A stretch of DNA of 35,569 nt from CAZKTS01 sp964555735 (lineage in GTDB: Bacteria > Actinomycetota > Acidimicrobiia > IMCC26256 > PALSA-555). The stretch spans positions 1 to 35,569 of the forward strand of contig CAZKTS010000236.1 of the NCBI GenBank assembly GCA_964555735.1, written 5' to 3'. Below are positions 1 to 7,533 of this stretch, piece after piece; positions within the stretch are counted from its first letter, which is position 1; every line of letters begins with the position of its first letter. The notes under the pieces were generated by a model. That model saw nothing but the letters and a program-made list of their open reading frames with translations, made no database searches and was not told the DNA's origin. Made by a program: the position numbers and the translations under genes.

Positions 1-222
1 CGCGAACGACGTGGAGAGCGGACCCGACGACGGCACGAGCACACCGACCTTGATCTCGCTGTCGCTGACGCCGGTGACGTCGTCACAGCTCTTCGGCGGC
101 TTGATCGGCTTGAGCTTCGAGAAGTCGGTGTCGGCGTTGCCTCCTGCGAAGGCGACGCCGGCGCTCGTGACCACACCGAGTGCGAGTGCGACGACGAGCA
201 CACCGAGACGGCGGCTGACCAT
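1..222 (-). CDS. ABC transporter substrate-binding protein, branched-chain amino acid type (N-terminal fragment)
   Basis: The first 74 codons of a minus-strand gene that runs off the left edge. Translation starts at ATG 222-220 and gives a signal peptide (Arg-Arg, a hydrophobic stretch, cleavage near AFA-GG), then a linker and the segment SDSEIKVGVLVPSSGPLSTS. That segment is the usual first strand of periplasmic-binding-protein fold type I proteins (Peripla_BP_6, LivJ-like), where it reads close to IKVGVLxPLSG. Such proteins bind amino acids, amides or small acids outside the membrane and pass them to an ABC permease. The G-run at 234-229 is a ribosome binding site 6 nt before the ATG. Partner permease and ATPase genes are not in view, so the substrate cannot be named. 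Confidence 0.8.
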   Translation of the reverse strand, partial: MVSRRLGVLVVALALGVVTSAGVAFAGGNADTDFSKLKPIKPPKSCDDVTGVSDSEIKVGVLVPSSGPLSTSFA

Positions 223-228
223 GGAGTT

Positions 229-234
229 CCCCCC
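229..234 (-). promoter_or_regulatory. Ribosome binding site for the ABC binding-protein gene
   Basis: GGGGGG on the minus strand, 6 nt before ATG 222. It supports that start and contrasts with the many genes here that lack a Shine-Dalgarno sequence. Confidence 0.55.
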
Positions 235-276
235 TGTAGGACCAACGTGGCCGGGGCAGCATCGCCCAGCCCCATG

Positions 277-294
277 CCTGACGCAAGCGTCAGG
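277..294. promoter_or_regulatory. Perfect inverted repeat in the divergent intergenic region (possible operator)
   Basis: Arms CCTGACGC and GCGTCAGG are perfectly complementary around a central AA. The site lies 55 bp before the binding-protein gene on the minus strand and 158 bp before the secreted-protein start on the plus strand. The compact dyad with a short spacer fits a dimeric repressor site better than a terminator, as no gene ends here. No regulator gene is in view. Confidence 0.4.
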
Positions 295-304
295 GACTTC
301 CGCG

Positions 305-316
305 ACGACGCGTCGT
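305..316. promoter_or_regulatory. Second short palindrome in the 223-451 intergenic region
   Basis: ACGACGCGTCGT is a perfect 12-bp palindrome, 10 bp to the right of the 277-294 dyad. In DNA this rich in CG and GC a 12-bp palindrome is less striking than the 277-294 repeat. The rest of 223-451 shows no further gene or obvious element. Confidence 0.25.
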
Positions 317-451
317 GGAAGTGCGCGCGCCGGCCGCGGCCGAGGTCGGAGGTCGCCGCAGTACGCTCCGGCGCACGACGGGCCGCCGGCCCGCACCGAC
401 GAGGGGCTCGGAGTGCGCAAGGGTTCGAGGGCAGGGCACGGGCGACGACCG

Positions 452-988
452 ATGGGCGCCGTGGGGAAGGTGAGCACGGCGGTGGCGGTTGCGTTCGCAA
501 CGGCTGCGGTGTCCGTGGGCACGGTCGGAGCCGCGCCGGCGGCCAAGCGCATCACCCTCAACGACGCCTGCACGATCGTCACCGCCAAGCAGCTGAAGAC
601 GTTCGGGACGCCGGTCAGCGCAGGCGAGCCGCTCCAGGGTGGCTTCGCGTGCCGCTACACCGTGGGTGACCCGGCCGGCACCGGCGGCACGTTCACTGCG
701 ATCCAGTTCGCGCCCAACGTGCTCGCCTCCGACGCCGACAGCGCGCCCCTCCAGGTCGAGGACACCCGAGCCATCGACGTGCTCAGCAAGAACACGGTCA
801 AGGACGCCGACGTGGGCGACACCGCCTACCTCAACCTGACCAAGCGCGAGCTCACCGCGGCCTACGACAAGGACTACGCGGTGACCATCAACTGGACGAC
901 CGCGGCGCCCGGCGAGCTCACCAAGAAGGACGCCAAGAAGCTGGTCGCGATCGCCAAGGCGATCGGGAAGCGCACGCCGAAGTCCTGA
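452..988 (+). CDS. Small secreted protein, DUF3558-like
   Basis: A protein of 178 residues if started at ATG 452; GTG codons at 461 and 470 are in-frame alternatives. Residues 1-30 form a signal peptide ending near VGAAPA. The mature part begins ITLNDACTIVTAKQLKTFG and contains a later FACRY segment. This spacing of two cysteines, with an N-terminal xDACxIVTxxxL motif, resembles DUF3558-type secreted actinobacterial proteins, whose function is unknown. Many of those are lipoproteins, but no lipobox cysteine is present, so this one is probably secreted free or wall-bound. The C-terminus is rich in Lys (LTKKDAKKLVAIAKAIGKR). The reading frame is open far upstream, but that part lacks a credible N-terminus. 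The gene converges on the acyl-CoA synthetase-like gene with a 25-nt gap. Confidence 0.6.
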   Translation: MGAVGKVSTAVAVAFATAAVSVGTVGAAPAAKRITLNDACTIVTAKQLKTFGTPVSAGEPLQGGFACRYTVGDPAGTGGTFTAIQFAPNVLASDADSAPLQVEDTRAIDVLSKNTVKDADVGDTAYLNLTKRELTAAYDKDYAVTINWTTAAPGELTKKDAKKLVAIAKAIGKRTPKS

Positions 989-1013
989 CCGCCGGCGGTG
1001 CGGTCCGCGGAGC

Positions 1014-2477
1014 TCAGGTCCGGTTGGTGATCCGCTCCACGAGCAGGCTGCGCTGCACCTGACGCGTCGCGGCGGTGCGTGGCAGCTCGTCGACGATCTC
1101 GACCCGCCGCGGCTGCTTGAAGGGCGCCAGCCGGCCCTCGCAGTGCGCGCGGAGCGCCTCGACCGTGCAGTCGGCGGCGCGTCCCTGGACGGGCACCACG
1201 ACCGCGCACACCACGTCGCCCCATTGGGGATCCGGGACGCCCACCACCGCGACGTCGGCCACTGCCGGGTGGTCGGCGAGCGCGGCTTCGACCTCCGCGG
1301 GCGCCACCGTCTCACCACCGGTCCGCAGGACGTCGCGGACGCGCCCGACGATCGACAGGTAGCCGTCGTCGTCGAGCGCGCCGACGTCGCCGGTGCGGTA
1401 CCAGCGCGGCCCGCCGGTCTCGAACGGCTGCAGGGCCTCGGCGGTCGCGTCGGGCTGCTCGAAGTAGCCGTCCATCAGCAGCTCGCTGTGCACGCACACC
1501 TCGCCGGCGTCGGTGAGCCGGATGCTGACGCCGGGCGGGGGGAGGCCGACCGACCCGGGCCGGGTCGCCAGGTCGCGGTCGGCGAGCATCGACGCCGGCC
1601 CGGCTTCCGTCGAGCCGTAGTACACGCGGGTCACGGTGCCCGGGAACGCCGCCTTGATCGCCGCGAGCAGCTCGGGTGGGGTCGCCGACGTACCGGTGTC
1701 GGCCTCGCGCACCGTGTGCAGGTCGTACGGCGACCGATCGTGCTCGAGCACGCGCGCCCAGATCGCCGGCAGGCAGTAGAGGCGGCTCGCGGCCCGACGG
1801 TCGGCGGTGCCGAGGATCGCGGCGGGATCGGCAGCGGCGAAGTGCACCGGGCAGCGCATCTGCCACGCGTTCAGGGTCATCGACCATCCCGCCATGTGGA
1901 ACAGCGGGAACATGCACACCGTCCCGCCGTCGTGGTCGGTGAGCAGGCTCGGGTAGCTGCGCAGGTAGCTGACGCGGTTGGAGAGCACGACGCCCTTGGA
2001 GCGGCCGGTGCTGCCGCTGGTGAAGAAGACGACGTGCGTGTCGCGCTCGTCGAGCGCCGGGTCGACCACATCCCCGGTCTCGAGCCTCGTCGCCTCGGCG
2101 AGGAGGGCAGGTTGGGCGACGAACGCGAACGGAGGCTCGAGCGCACCGTGCGGATCGTCGACGATCGTGACGGCCGGCCGCGCGTACTGGATCACCTCCG
2201 CGGCCTCGTCGCCGTTGAGCCGGGCGTTCACGGGCATGAAGGCCGCGCCGAGCTTGGCGCAGGCGCCGAAGAGCGGCATCGCCTCGAGCGACGTCTCGCC
2301 CCACCACGCCACCCGGTCGCCGCGCCCGACGCCGGCCCGGGCGAGTCGGCGCGCGACCTGGTTGGACGCGGCGTCGACGGCGGCGAACGTCAGCTCGTCG
2401 TCGCCCATCGTCGCGGCGAGCGCGTGCGGCGTGGTGCGCGCCGCGTGCCGCAGGACGTCGGCGACGAGGAGGCCCAT
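1014..2477 (-). CDS. Acyl-CoA synthetase-like AMP-binding protein lacking the A10 lysine
   Basis: A 487-residue member of the ANL (acyl-CoA synthetase/NRPS adenylation/luciferase) superfamily, of usual length. The ATP-binding loop FFTSGSTGRSKG is at 151-162, the A5 motif YYGSTE at 286-291, A7 YRTGD at 360-364, and the hinge and A8 segment GRVRDVLRTGGETVAPAEVE at 378-397. These enzymes activate a carboxylic acid to acyl-AMP and then to acyl-CoA. The C-terminal A10 motif, normally near RTxTGKxQR, reads PRTAATRQVQR at 466-476, so the position of the catalytic lysine is Gln473 and no lysine lies nearby. Adenylation should therefore be weak or lost, unless this protein performs only the second half-reaction. 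It is the last gene of the minus-strand operon; its ATG directly abuts the TAG stop of the preceding gene (TAGATG), which suggests translational coupling. Its substrate is unknown; supply of acyl-CoA to the nearby acyltransferases is a guess. Confidence 0.85.
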   Translation of the reverse strand: MGLLVADVLRHAARTTPHALAATMGDDELTFAAVDAASNQVARRLARAGVGRGDRVAWWGETSLEAMPLFGACAKLGAAFMPVNARLNGDEAAEVIQYARPAVTIVDDPHGALEPPFAFVAQPALLAEATRLETGDVVDPALDERDTHVVFFTSGSTGRSKGVVLSNRVSYLRSYPSLLTDHDGGTVCMFPLFHMAGWSMTLNAWQMRCPVHFAAADPAAILGTADRRAASRLYCLPAIWARVLEHDRSPYDLHTVREADTGTSATPPELLAAIKAAFPGTVTRVYYGSTEAGPASMLADRDLATRPGSVGLPPPGVSIRLTDAGEVCVHSELLMDGYFEQPDATAEALQPFETGGPRWYRTGDVGALDDDGYLSIVGRVRDVLRTGGETVAPAEVEAALADHPAVADVAVVGVPDPQWGDVVCAVVVPVQGRAADCTVEALRAHCEGRLAPFKQPRRVEIVDELPRTAATRQVQRSLLVERITNRT

Positions 2478-4124
2478 CTAGGGCACCAGCCGATCCACGT
2501 CGAAGCCGCAGACCTTCGCGCCGGCGCCGTCCACCGTGAGCTCCCACGGCGGCGCGCCCGGTACGCGCGCCAGCGCGAGCGCGCGCGTCTCACCCGCCGG
2601 GATCTCGGCGACGACGCGCTTCGGCGCGGCGAACGCACCGAGGCGGACGGTCGCGGGAGCGTCGCCGGCCTGCACGAAGACCGTGTCGGCTCGGGGCCGG
2701 AGCGGGACCCGCCCCGAGCCGAGCTGCACCACGCGTGCGCACGCGCCTTCGGGTGCGGCCGCCGGGGCGCCCTCGATCCCGAGTGCGCGCACGAGGACGT
2801 CGTCGGCCAGGCGCCGGGCGTCCGGTGAGGTCGCGCGCGTCTCTGCGACGGTGAACGCGGGGGAGCCGTACTCGTCGGCGACGTCGAAGTAGTTGCCGGC
2901 GGTCACGCTCATGAGCAGCGGGTCGGGCGCGAAGTCGTCGGCCACCCGCCCCCGTGCGAGCTCGGTCGCGGCCAGCGCCGCCTGCTCGGCGCGCGACACC
3001 TTGCGGAAGCGGGCGCCGCCGTCGCTGAGCTGGCCGAGGTTCCAGACGATCGACCACGCCGCCACCGCGAGCACCACACCGGTCGCGAGGCGCCCGACCT
3101 GCTGCCCCACCAGGAGCTCGGCGACCGTGAGGAGGAGGAACACGGCTTCGGCGTAGGAGAACCAGGTCGTGAGCCCGGTGCTCGCGCGCCCGACGGCGAG
3201 GAGGACGGTGAACGCGAGGAGCGCGCTCGCGTTGCCGACGAGCCGGGGCGTCAGTGGCCGTCCGACCAGGAACCAGAGCCCGACGACCGCGAGCAGGACG
3301 ACGACCATCGCGACGTCCGCCGCCGCGCCGCGGTCCTGGATCCCGAGCAGCGAGCCGACGGTCTGGGCGACGAGCTCCTGCGCGAAGCGCGCGGTGGTGC
3401 CGGCGGACGCCCGGTCGCCGGTGCCGGTCTGGTACGCGAGGTACCAGACGCCGTAGACGGCGAGCGGCGCGAGGGGCACCCAGAGCCGCTTCCACGAGCG
3501 TCGGACGACGAGCTCGACCACCACCCCGATCGGGAACGCGACCGCGGCGGTCGTCGACGCGAGCGCCACCATGAGGAGGACCGCGGCCCCGACATCGCCC
3601 CGCCGGTCGTCGCGGTCGATGAGAAGGAGCGCGCCGATCCCACCGGCCATCGCGATGGCCCATCCGGTGGAGATGGGCCAGATGATGATCGCCGCGGTGT
3701 AGCCGTACAGCACGAACACCGACGCCACCGCGAGCGCGAGCCAGTCGCCGGCGCGCCGGCGGATGTAGACGAACAGCAGCCCGGCGACTGCGAGGTGCAC
3801 CGCGAGCAGCACCACGCGGTACGGCACGTGCGACTCGATGCCGAAGATCCGGTAGAGCACCTGGTTGATCGCGATCGGCACGGCCATCAGGTGGTTGTTG
3901 AACGGCTCGAGCAGCGACGCCGCGCTCGGCGACGTCCGGTGCATCAGGAACTGCCACTCGTCGATGACGAAGGTGACGTTGCGCCCGGCGTGGAGGATGA
4001 CGCCGACACCCACGGCCATGACCAGACCCAGGATCGCGGCCGGGACCCATCGCGGTGCGCCGAAGACGTCGCCGCCGGCGCGCGGGCTCGCCGCCTCGTC
4101 GAGCGTGATGGCTGGTGACGTCAT
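2478..4124 (-). CDS. Multi-pass membrane protein, GT-C-like, DEW-motif family
   Basis: 548 residues from ATG 4124, 11 nt after the stop of the DPM1-like gene. An open frame extends upstream through that gene but is antisense-like and not credible. The protein has a short cytoplasmic N-terminus, about ten hydrophobic segments up to residue 370, and a soluble C-terminal tail of about 180 residues with one late cysteine (KVCGFD). After the first membrane segment come Asp55-Glu56-Trp57 and then FNNH at 75-78. An acidic motif in the first outer loop is typical of GT-C polyprenyl-phosphate-sugar-dependent glycosyltransferases (PMT/ArnT-like). I infer, without proof, that it transfers a sugar outside the membrane from the lipid donor made by the upstream synthase. 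It is a paralog of the protein at 8755-10515, which shares the DEW motif, topology and tail design. Confidence 0.7.
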   Translation of the reverse strand: MTSPAITLDEAASPRAGGDVFGAPRWVPAAILGLVMAVGVGVILHAGRNVTFVIDEWQFLMHRTSPSAASLLEPFNNHLMAVPIAINQVLYRIFGIESHVPYRVVLLAVHLAVAGLLFVYIRRRAGDWLALAVASVFVLYGYTAAIIIWPISTGWAIAMAGGIGALLLIDRDDRRGDVGAAVLLMVALASTTAAVAFPIGVVVELVVRRSWKRLWVPLAPLAVYGVWYLAYQTGTGDRASAGTTARFAQELVAQTVGSLLGIQDRGAAADVAMVVVLLAVVGLWFLVGRPLTPRLVGNASALLAFTVLLAVGRASTGLTTWFSYAEAVFLLLTVAELLVGQQVGRLATGVVLAVAAWSIVWNLGQLSDGGARFRKVSRAEQAALAATELARGRVADDFAPDPLLMSVTAGNYFDVADEYGSPAFTVAETRATSPDARRLADDVLVRALGIEGAPAAAPEGACARVVQLGSGRVPLRPRADTVFVQAGDAPATVRLGAFAAPKRVVAEIPAGETRALALARVPGAPPWELTVDGAGAKVCGFDVDRLVP

Positions 4125-4135
4125 CGCGGCGCGCG

Positions 4136-4888
4136 TCAGGCCTGCGCGCGCACCTCCGGCTGGTGCTTGGGCTTGCGGCGGAAGATGCGATCCCGGATGC
4201 CCCAGCCGGTGACGAGCACCAGCTCTTCGACCGCGGTCTTCCAGGTCATCTTCGAGTGGCCGCGCACGCGGTCGGTGAACGCGATCGGCACCTCCGTGAT
4301 GCGGCCGCCGGCGCGCTGCACGCGGTACGCGGTCTCGATCTGGAACCCGTAGCCCTTGGACCGGGTGGACGTGTAGTCGATCGTGCGGAGCGCCTCGCTG
4401 CGGTAGCAGCGGTAGCCAGCGGTGGCGTCGCGCACCTTCAGCCCGAGCACGAAGGCGGCGTAGCGGTTGCCCCAGCGCGAGATCGCGCGGCGGAACCACG
4501 GCCAGTGCGGGATGGTGCCGCCGGGCACGTAGCGCGAGCCGATCGCGAGGTCGGCCCCGTCCTCCACCGCCTGGAGCAGGACCGGGAGCACCGCAGGGTC
4601 GTGCGAGAGATCGGCGTCGATCTGGACGAAGCGGTCGTAGCCCCGCTCGATCCCGACCGCGAACCCGGCTCGGTACGCGACCCCGAGGCCCTGCTTCTCC
4701 GGACGGCGCAGCACGTCGATGTGCCCGAGGCGCTCGCCGACCGCCGCGGCGAGGTCGGCGGTGCCGTCGGGGCTCGAGTCGTCGACCACCAGGACATCGG
4801 CCGCCGGGACGGCGCTGCGCAGGCGGGCGAGCATCTCCTCGATGTTCTCCGACTCGTTGTACGTCGGGACCACGACCAGGGTGCGCAC
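4136..4888 (-). CDS. Polyprenol monophosphomannose synthase-like glycosyltransferase (GT2, DPM1 type)
   Basis: 250 residues from GTG 4888. A GT-A fold GT2 enzyme: VPTYNE at 7-12, the nucleotide-binding DDSSPDGT at 36-43, and the metal-binding DADLSHDP at 91-98. The later signature GSRYVPGG and the C-terminal DRVRGHSKM are those of dolichol/polyprenol-phosphate mannose synthases. It should transfer a hexose (mannose most often) from a nucleotide sugar to polyprenyl phosphate on the inner face of the membrane. No membrane segment follows the catalytic domain, as in stand-alone DPM1/Ppm1 catalytic proteins. The start is supported by a -10-like TAGCCT 6 nt upstream, which predicts a leaderless mRNA. 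It heads the minus-strand operon with the DEW membrane protein and the acyl-CoA synthetase-like gene. The sugar is inferred from the family only. Confidence 0.88.
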   Translation of the reverse strand: MRTLVVVPTYNESENIEEMLARLRSAVPAADVLVVDDSSPDGTADLAAAVGERLGHIDVLRRPEKQGLGVAYRAGFAVGIERGYDRFVQIDADLSHDPAVLPVLLQAVEDGADLAIGSRYVPGGTIPHWPWFRRAISRWGNRYAAFVLGLKVRDATAGYRCYRSEALRTIDYTSTRSKGYGFQIETAYRVQRAGGRITEVPIAFTDRVRGHSKMTWKTAVEELVLVTGWGIRDRIFRRKPKHQPEVRAQA

Positions 4889-4894
4889 CGGCTC

Positions 4895-4900
4895 AGGCTA
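4895..4900 (-). promoter_or_regulatory. -10 element of a leaderless promoter (DPM1-like operon)
   Basis: TAGCCT on the minus strand, 6 nt before GTG 4888, so transcription would start at or next to the start codon. There is no Shine-Dalgarno sequence, and no convincing -35 box was found. The 93-bp divergent region 4889-4981 also serves the plus-strand acyltransferase gene, for which only a weak CACGAT at 4970-4975, 6 nt before ATG 4982, was seen. Confidence 0.5.
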
Positions 4901-4981
4901 TCCACGAACACCCCGATCTCCCGGGACGACCCGGGCCCCAAGAGTGTGCGCGGCGGGCTGGTCGCGTGCCACGATCAGCGG

Positions 4982-6169
4982 ATGCCGAGCGCGCAGGTCT
5001 CGGGCGCGCCCGATCTCGGCGGGAGCAGCGACCCGGGGACGTTCCGGCTGGGGTACCGGCCGCCGCTCGACGGCATCCGCGGGTTCGCCCTGATCGCGAT
5101 CATGTTCTTCCACACCTGGCTGGCGACGAGCCGGGGCTTCCCCGACAACGGGGCGTTCATCTCGGTCGACATGTTCTTCGCGCTCAGCGGCTTCCTGATC
5201 ACGACGCTGCTGGTGCAGGAGTTCCGCCGCTCCAACCGGATCGACCTGCTCGCCTTCTACGCCCGGCGGGCGCTGCGCCTGTTCCCGGCCCTCGCCGCGT
5301 TCCTGCTGATCATGCTGGTGCTGACCCAGATCGACGTCTTCGCGGGCGATCCACCGTCGGTGCTGCGGGGTCAGCTGCTCTGGACCGGGCTGTACGTGCA
5401 GAACTGGAACGAGGTGTTCTCGCCGAGCCTCTCCGCCCTCTCGCACGCGTGGACGCTGTCGGTGGAGGAGCAGTTCTACTTCGTGTGGCCGCTCATCCTG
5501 TGGGGGCTGCTCGCGCTCCGTCGCTCGACCCGCACGACGATCGCGCTCGTGCTCCTGGGTGCGCTCGCGTCCGCGGCGATCATGGCGTTCCTGGGTGAGC
5601 GCGACGGCGTGACCAACAACTTCCACGCGCTCTACGGCACCGACGCTCGAGCCCACGGCCTGCTGTTCGGATCGGTGCTCGGCATCGTCGCCGCGTTCGA
5701 TCTCCTCCCGCGCCCGGGGAAGTGGTGGCCGGTCGCCATCGGGTGGCTGGGCGCCGCGTACTTTGTGTCGGGCTTCCTCTTCTTCCACCCCGGCAGCGAC
5801 TGGAACACCCGGGGCGTGTACCAGCTCGCCGGGCTCGCGACCACGGCGATGATCTTCTCGGTCGTCTACGCACCGCGCGGCCTGCTCGCGCGCGGCTTCG
5901 GGAACAAGGTGCTCGTGGGCGCGGGCCGGGTGTCGTACGGCGGGTACCTGTGGCACCTGCCGGTCTTCTACGTGCTCACCGAGGAGCGGCTCGACCTGTC
6001 GTTCTGGCCGCTGCTCGTCGTGCGGTTCATCGTGACGTTCGCGCTGGCGACCGCATCGTTCGTCCTGATCGAGAAGCCCGCCCTGCGGTTCAAGCGGCGC
6101 TTCGAGCGACGCGGGGACGAGACGGGTTCCACCGTCGTGGTCGCCCCGGGCGTCACCATGGCGGAATGA
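4982..6169 (+). CDS. Acyltransferase family 3 (OafA/YrhL type), first of three
   Basis: 395 residues from ATG 4982; the open frame upstream is antisense to the DPM1-like gene and was discarded. About ten membrane segments span the acyltransferase-3 domain (Pfam Acyl_transf_3). After a short N-tail come DGIRG (Arg33) and the conserved His44 in FFHTW, then SVDMFFALSGFLITTLL, a hallmark of the OafA branch, and later LSVEEQFYFVWP. There is no C-terminal SGNH domain. Family members move acetyl or other acyl groups across the membrane onto sugars of lipopolysaccharide, peptidoglycan or other glycans. It begins a tight plus-strand operon and overlaps the next gene by 4 nt (ATGA at 6166-6169). It is clearly less similar to the next two copies than they are to each other. 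Confidence 0.88.
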   Translation: MPSAQVSGAPDLGGSSDPGTFRLGYRPPLDGIRGFALIAIMFFHTWLATSRGFPDNGAFISVDMFFALSGFLITTLLVQEFRRSNRIDLLAFYARRALRLFPALAAFLLIMLVLTQIDVFAGDPPSVLRGQLLWTGLYVQNWNEVFSPSLSALSHAWTLSVEEQFYFVWPLILWGLLALRRSTRTTIALVLLGALASAAIMAFLGERDGVTNNFHALYGTDARAHGLLFGSVLGIVAAFDLLPRPGKWWPVAIGWLGAAYFVSGFLFFHPGSDWNTRGVYQLAGLATTAMIFSVVYAPRGLLARGFGNKVLVGAGRVSYGGYLWHLPVFYVLTEERLDLSFWPLLVVRFIVTFALATASFVLIEKPALRFKRRFERRGDETGSTVVVAPGVTMAE

Positions 6170-7533
6170 GCCCGCCCCCCGGCGCTCCTTCTGGGGAGCT
6201 CGACACCACCCGGCCGATCCCGACCGAGGGCCCGCCGTCGGAGGATCACCCGGCCGACGTCACCCAGCCGGGGGAGAGCCGCCACGCCCACTTCCCGGGC
6301 TTCGACGGGCTCCGAGCGATCGCGGCGTGCGCGGTGCTGCTCCACCACGCCGGGTTCGCGACCGGCTACAGCATCCGCGACCGGTTCGGGGAGTACCTCG
6401 CGCACGGGGACGCCGGGGTCTCCATCTTCTTCCTCATCTCGGGCTTCTTGCTGTACCGCCCGTTCGTCAACGCGCACCTCGGCGAACGCCCGACGAGCAA
6501 GGCCGACCGCTTCTGGTGGCGGCGCGCGCTGCGGATCTTCCCGGCCTATTGGGTCGCGGTGCTCGTCATCTACCTCGCGTTCGGGTTCGGCAAGGGCTCG
6601 TTGTCGACGCCCGGCGACATCGTCACGTTCTTCGGCCTGACCCAGATCTACGACACGACGCGCTACTTCTTCGGTGTCAACCAGGCCTGGAGCCTGGCGA
6701 CCGAGGTGAGCTTCTACGTCTTCCTCCCGTTCTACGCGTGGGCGATCCGTCGCATCGCCCGCCGGCGTCCGGCGTACCGCCTGCGCATCGAGATCGGTGG
6801 TCTCGTCGTGCTCGTCATCACGTGCGTCGTGTGGCGGCTGGCGTGGTTCGCGTACGACCCGTTCTGGCATCGCTACGCGCCGGGGGTGCCGCGGCCCACG
6901 GGGCCGGCGCCGTTCGCGTCGCTCGCGACGCAGTACTGGCTGCCGACGCACTTCGACCTCTTCGCGCTCGGCATGGGCCTCGCCGTGCTCAGCGTGTGGG
7001 TGGTGCGCCGCGGCGCCATGCCGCGCTGGCTCGCCCGCGCGGTCCACTACCCGGGCATCTGGTGGGCGGCCGCCGCGTTCACGTACTGGATCGCGTGCAC
7101 CCAGGCGGGCCTGCCGCGCAACCTCGTCACGCTCACCGGCGGCCAGTTCTTCCTGCGCCAGCTCCTCTACGGCCTCACCGCCCTGTTCCTGCTGGTACCG
7201 GCGGTCTTCGGACCTCAGGACCGCGGCCTCGTCCGGAGGTTCCTCGTCTGGGCGCCGATCGCGTACGTGGGGCTGATCTCGTACGGCATCTACCTCTGGC
7301 ACCAGGCGTGGCTCGGGTTCGTGCACGACGACTGGCTGCACCTGCCGGAGTTCCAGGGCCCGGTCGTCACCCTCCTCGCGATCGCCTTCCCGCTCACGCT
7401 CATCACCGCGACCGCGAGCTACTACCTCGTCGAGCGGCCGGTGCTGCGGTGGAAGGACACGCCACCGTGGCGACGCACGCGCCGGCCGGCGGCGTCGGCC
7501 CCCGTCGCGCCGACGCCGGCGGCGACGCCATGA
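6166..7533 (+). CDS. Acyltransferase family 3 protein, second of three
   Basis: 455 residues from ATG 6166, overlapping the stop of the previous gene by 4 nt. An acidic, Pro-rich N-tail of about 40 residues precedes the domain. It has FDGLR at 46-50, His60-His61 in the first membrane segment, GVSIFFLISGFLLYRPFV, and WSLATEVSFYVFLPF in place of the SVEEQFY motif, followed by SYGIYLWHQ. A Pro/Ala-rich C-tail (APVAPTPAATP) is probably cytoplasmic. It belongs to the same branch as the next gene: a 27-bp stretch at 6424-6450 is identical to 7722-7748, so the two likely arose by tandem duplication. Role inferred from family: O-acylation of a cell-surface glycan. The acyl group and acceptor are unknown. 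It overlaps the next gene by 4 nt (ATGA at 7530-7533). Confidence 0.87.
   Translation: MSPPPGAPSGELDTTRPIPTEGPPSEDHPADVTQPGESRHAHFPGFDGLRAIAACAVLLHHAGFATGYSIRDRFGEYLAHGDAGVSIFFLISGFLLYRPFVNAHLGERPTSKADRFWWRRALRIFPAYWVAVLVIYLAFGFGKGSLSTPGDIVTFFGLTQIYDTTRYFFGVNQAWSLATEVSFYVFLPFYAWAIRRIARRRPAYRLRIEIGGLVVLVITCVVWRLAWFAYDPFWHRYAPGVPRPTGPAPFASLATQYWLPTHFDLFALGMGLAVLSVWVVRRGAMPRWLARAVHYPGIWWAAAAFTYWIACTQAGLPRNLVTLTGGQFFLRQLLYGLTALFLLVPAVFGPQDRGLVRRFLVWAPIAYVGLISYGIYLWHQAWLGFVHDDWLHLPEFQGPVVTLLAIAFPLTLITATASYYLVERPVLRWKDTPPWRRTRRPAASAPVAPTPAATP

Noticed and set aside
989..998. CCGCCGGCGG palindrome between the convergent genes as a terminator
   Set aside because: It has no loop and only 10 bp in a GC-rich context. 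It is as likely chance as a terminator.
290..1318. A minus-strand open frame of 342 codons overlapping the secreted protein and the end of the acyl-CoA synthetase-like gene
   Set aside because: It is rich in Arg and Pro, has no motif, and conflicts with two well-supported genes.
4125..4499. N-terminal extension of the first DEW protein into the GT2 gene
   Set aside because: The added part is Arg/His/Pro rich and out of frame with the GT2; ATG 4124 gives the same architecture as the paralog at 8755.
4115..4981. Upstream extension of the first acyltransferase-3 gene across the DPM1-like gene
   Set aside because: The extension is antisense to DPM1 motifs and has shadow composition. ATG 4982 gives a proper short N-tail before the first membrane segment.
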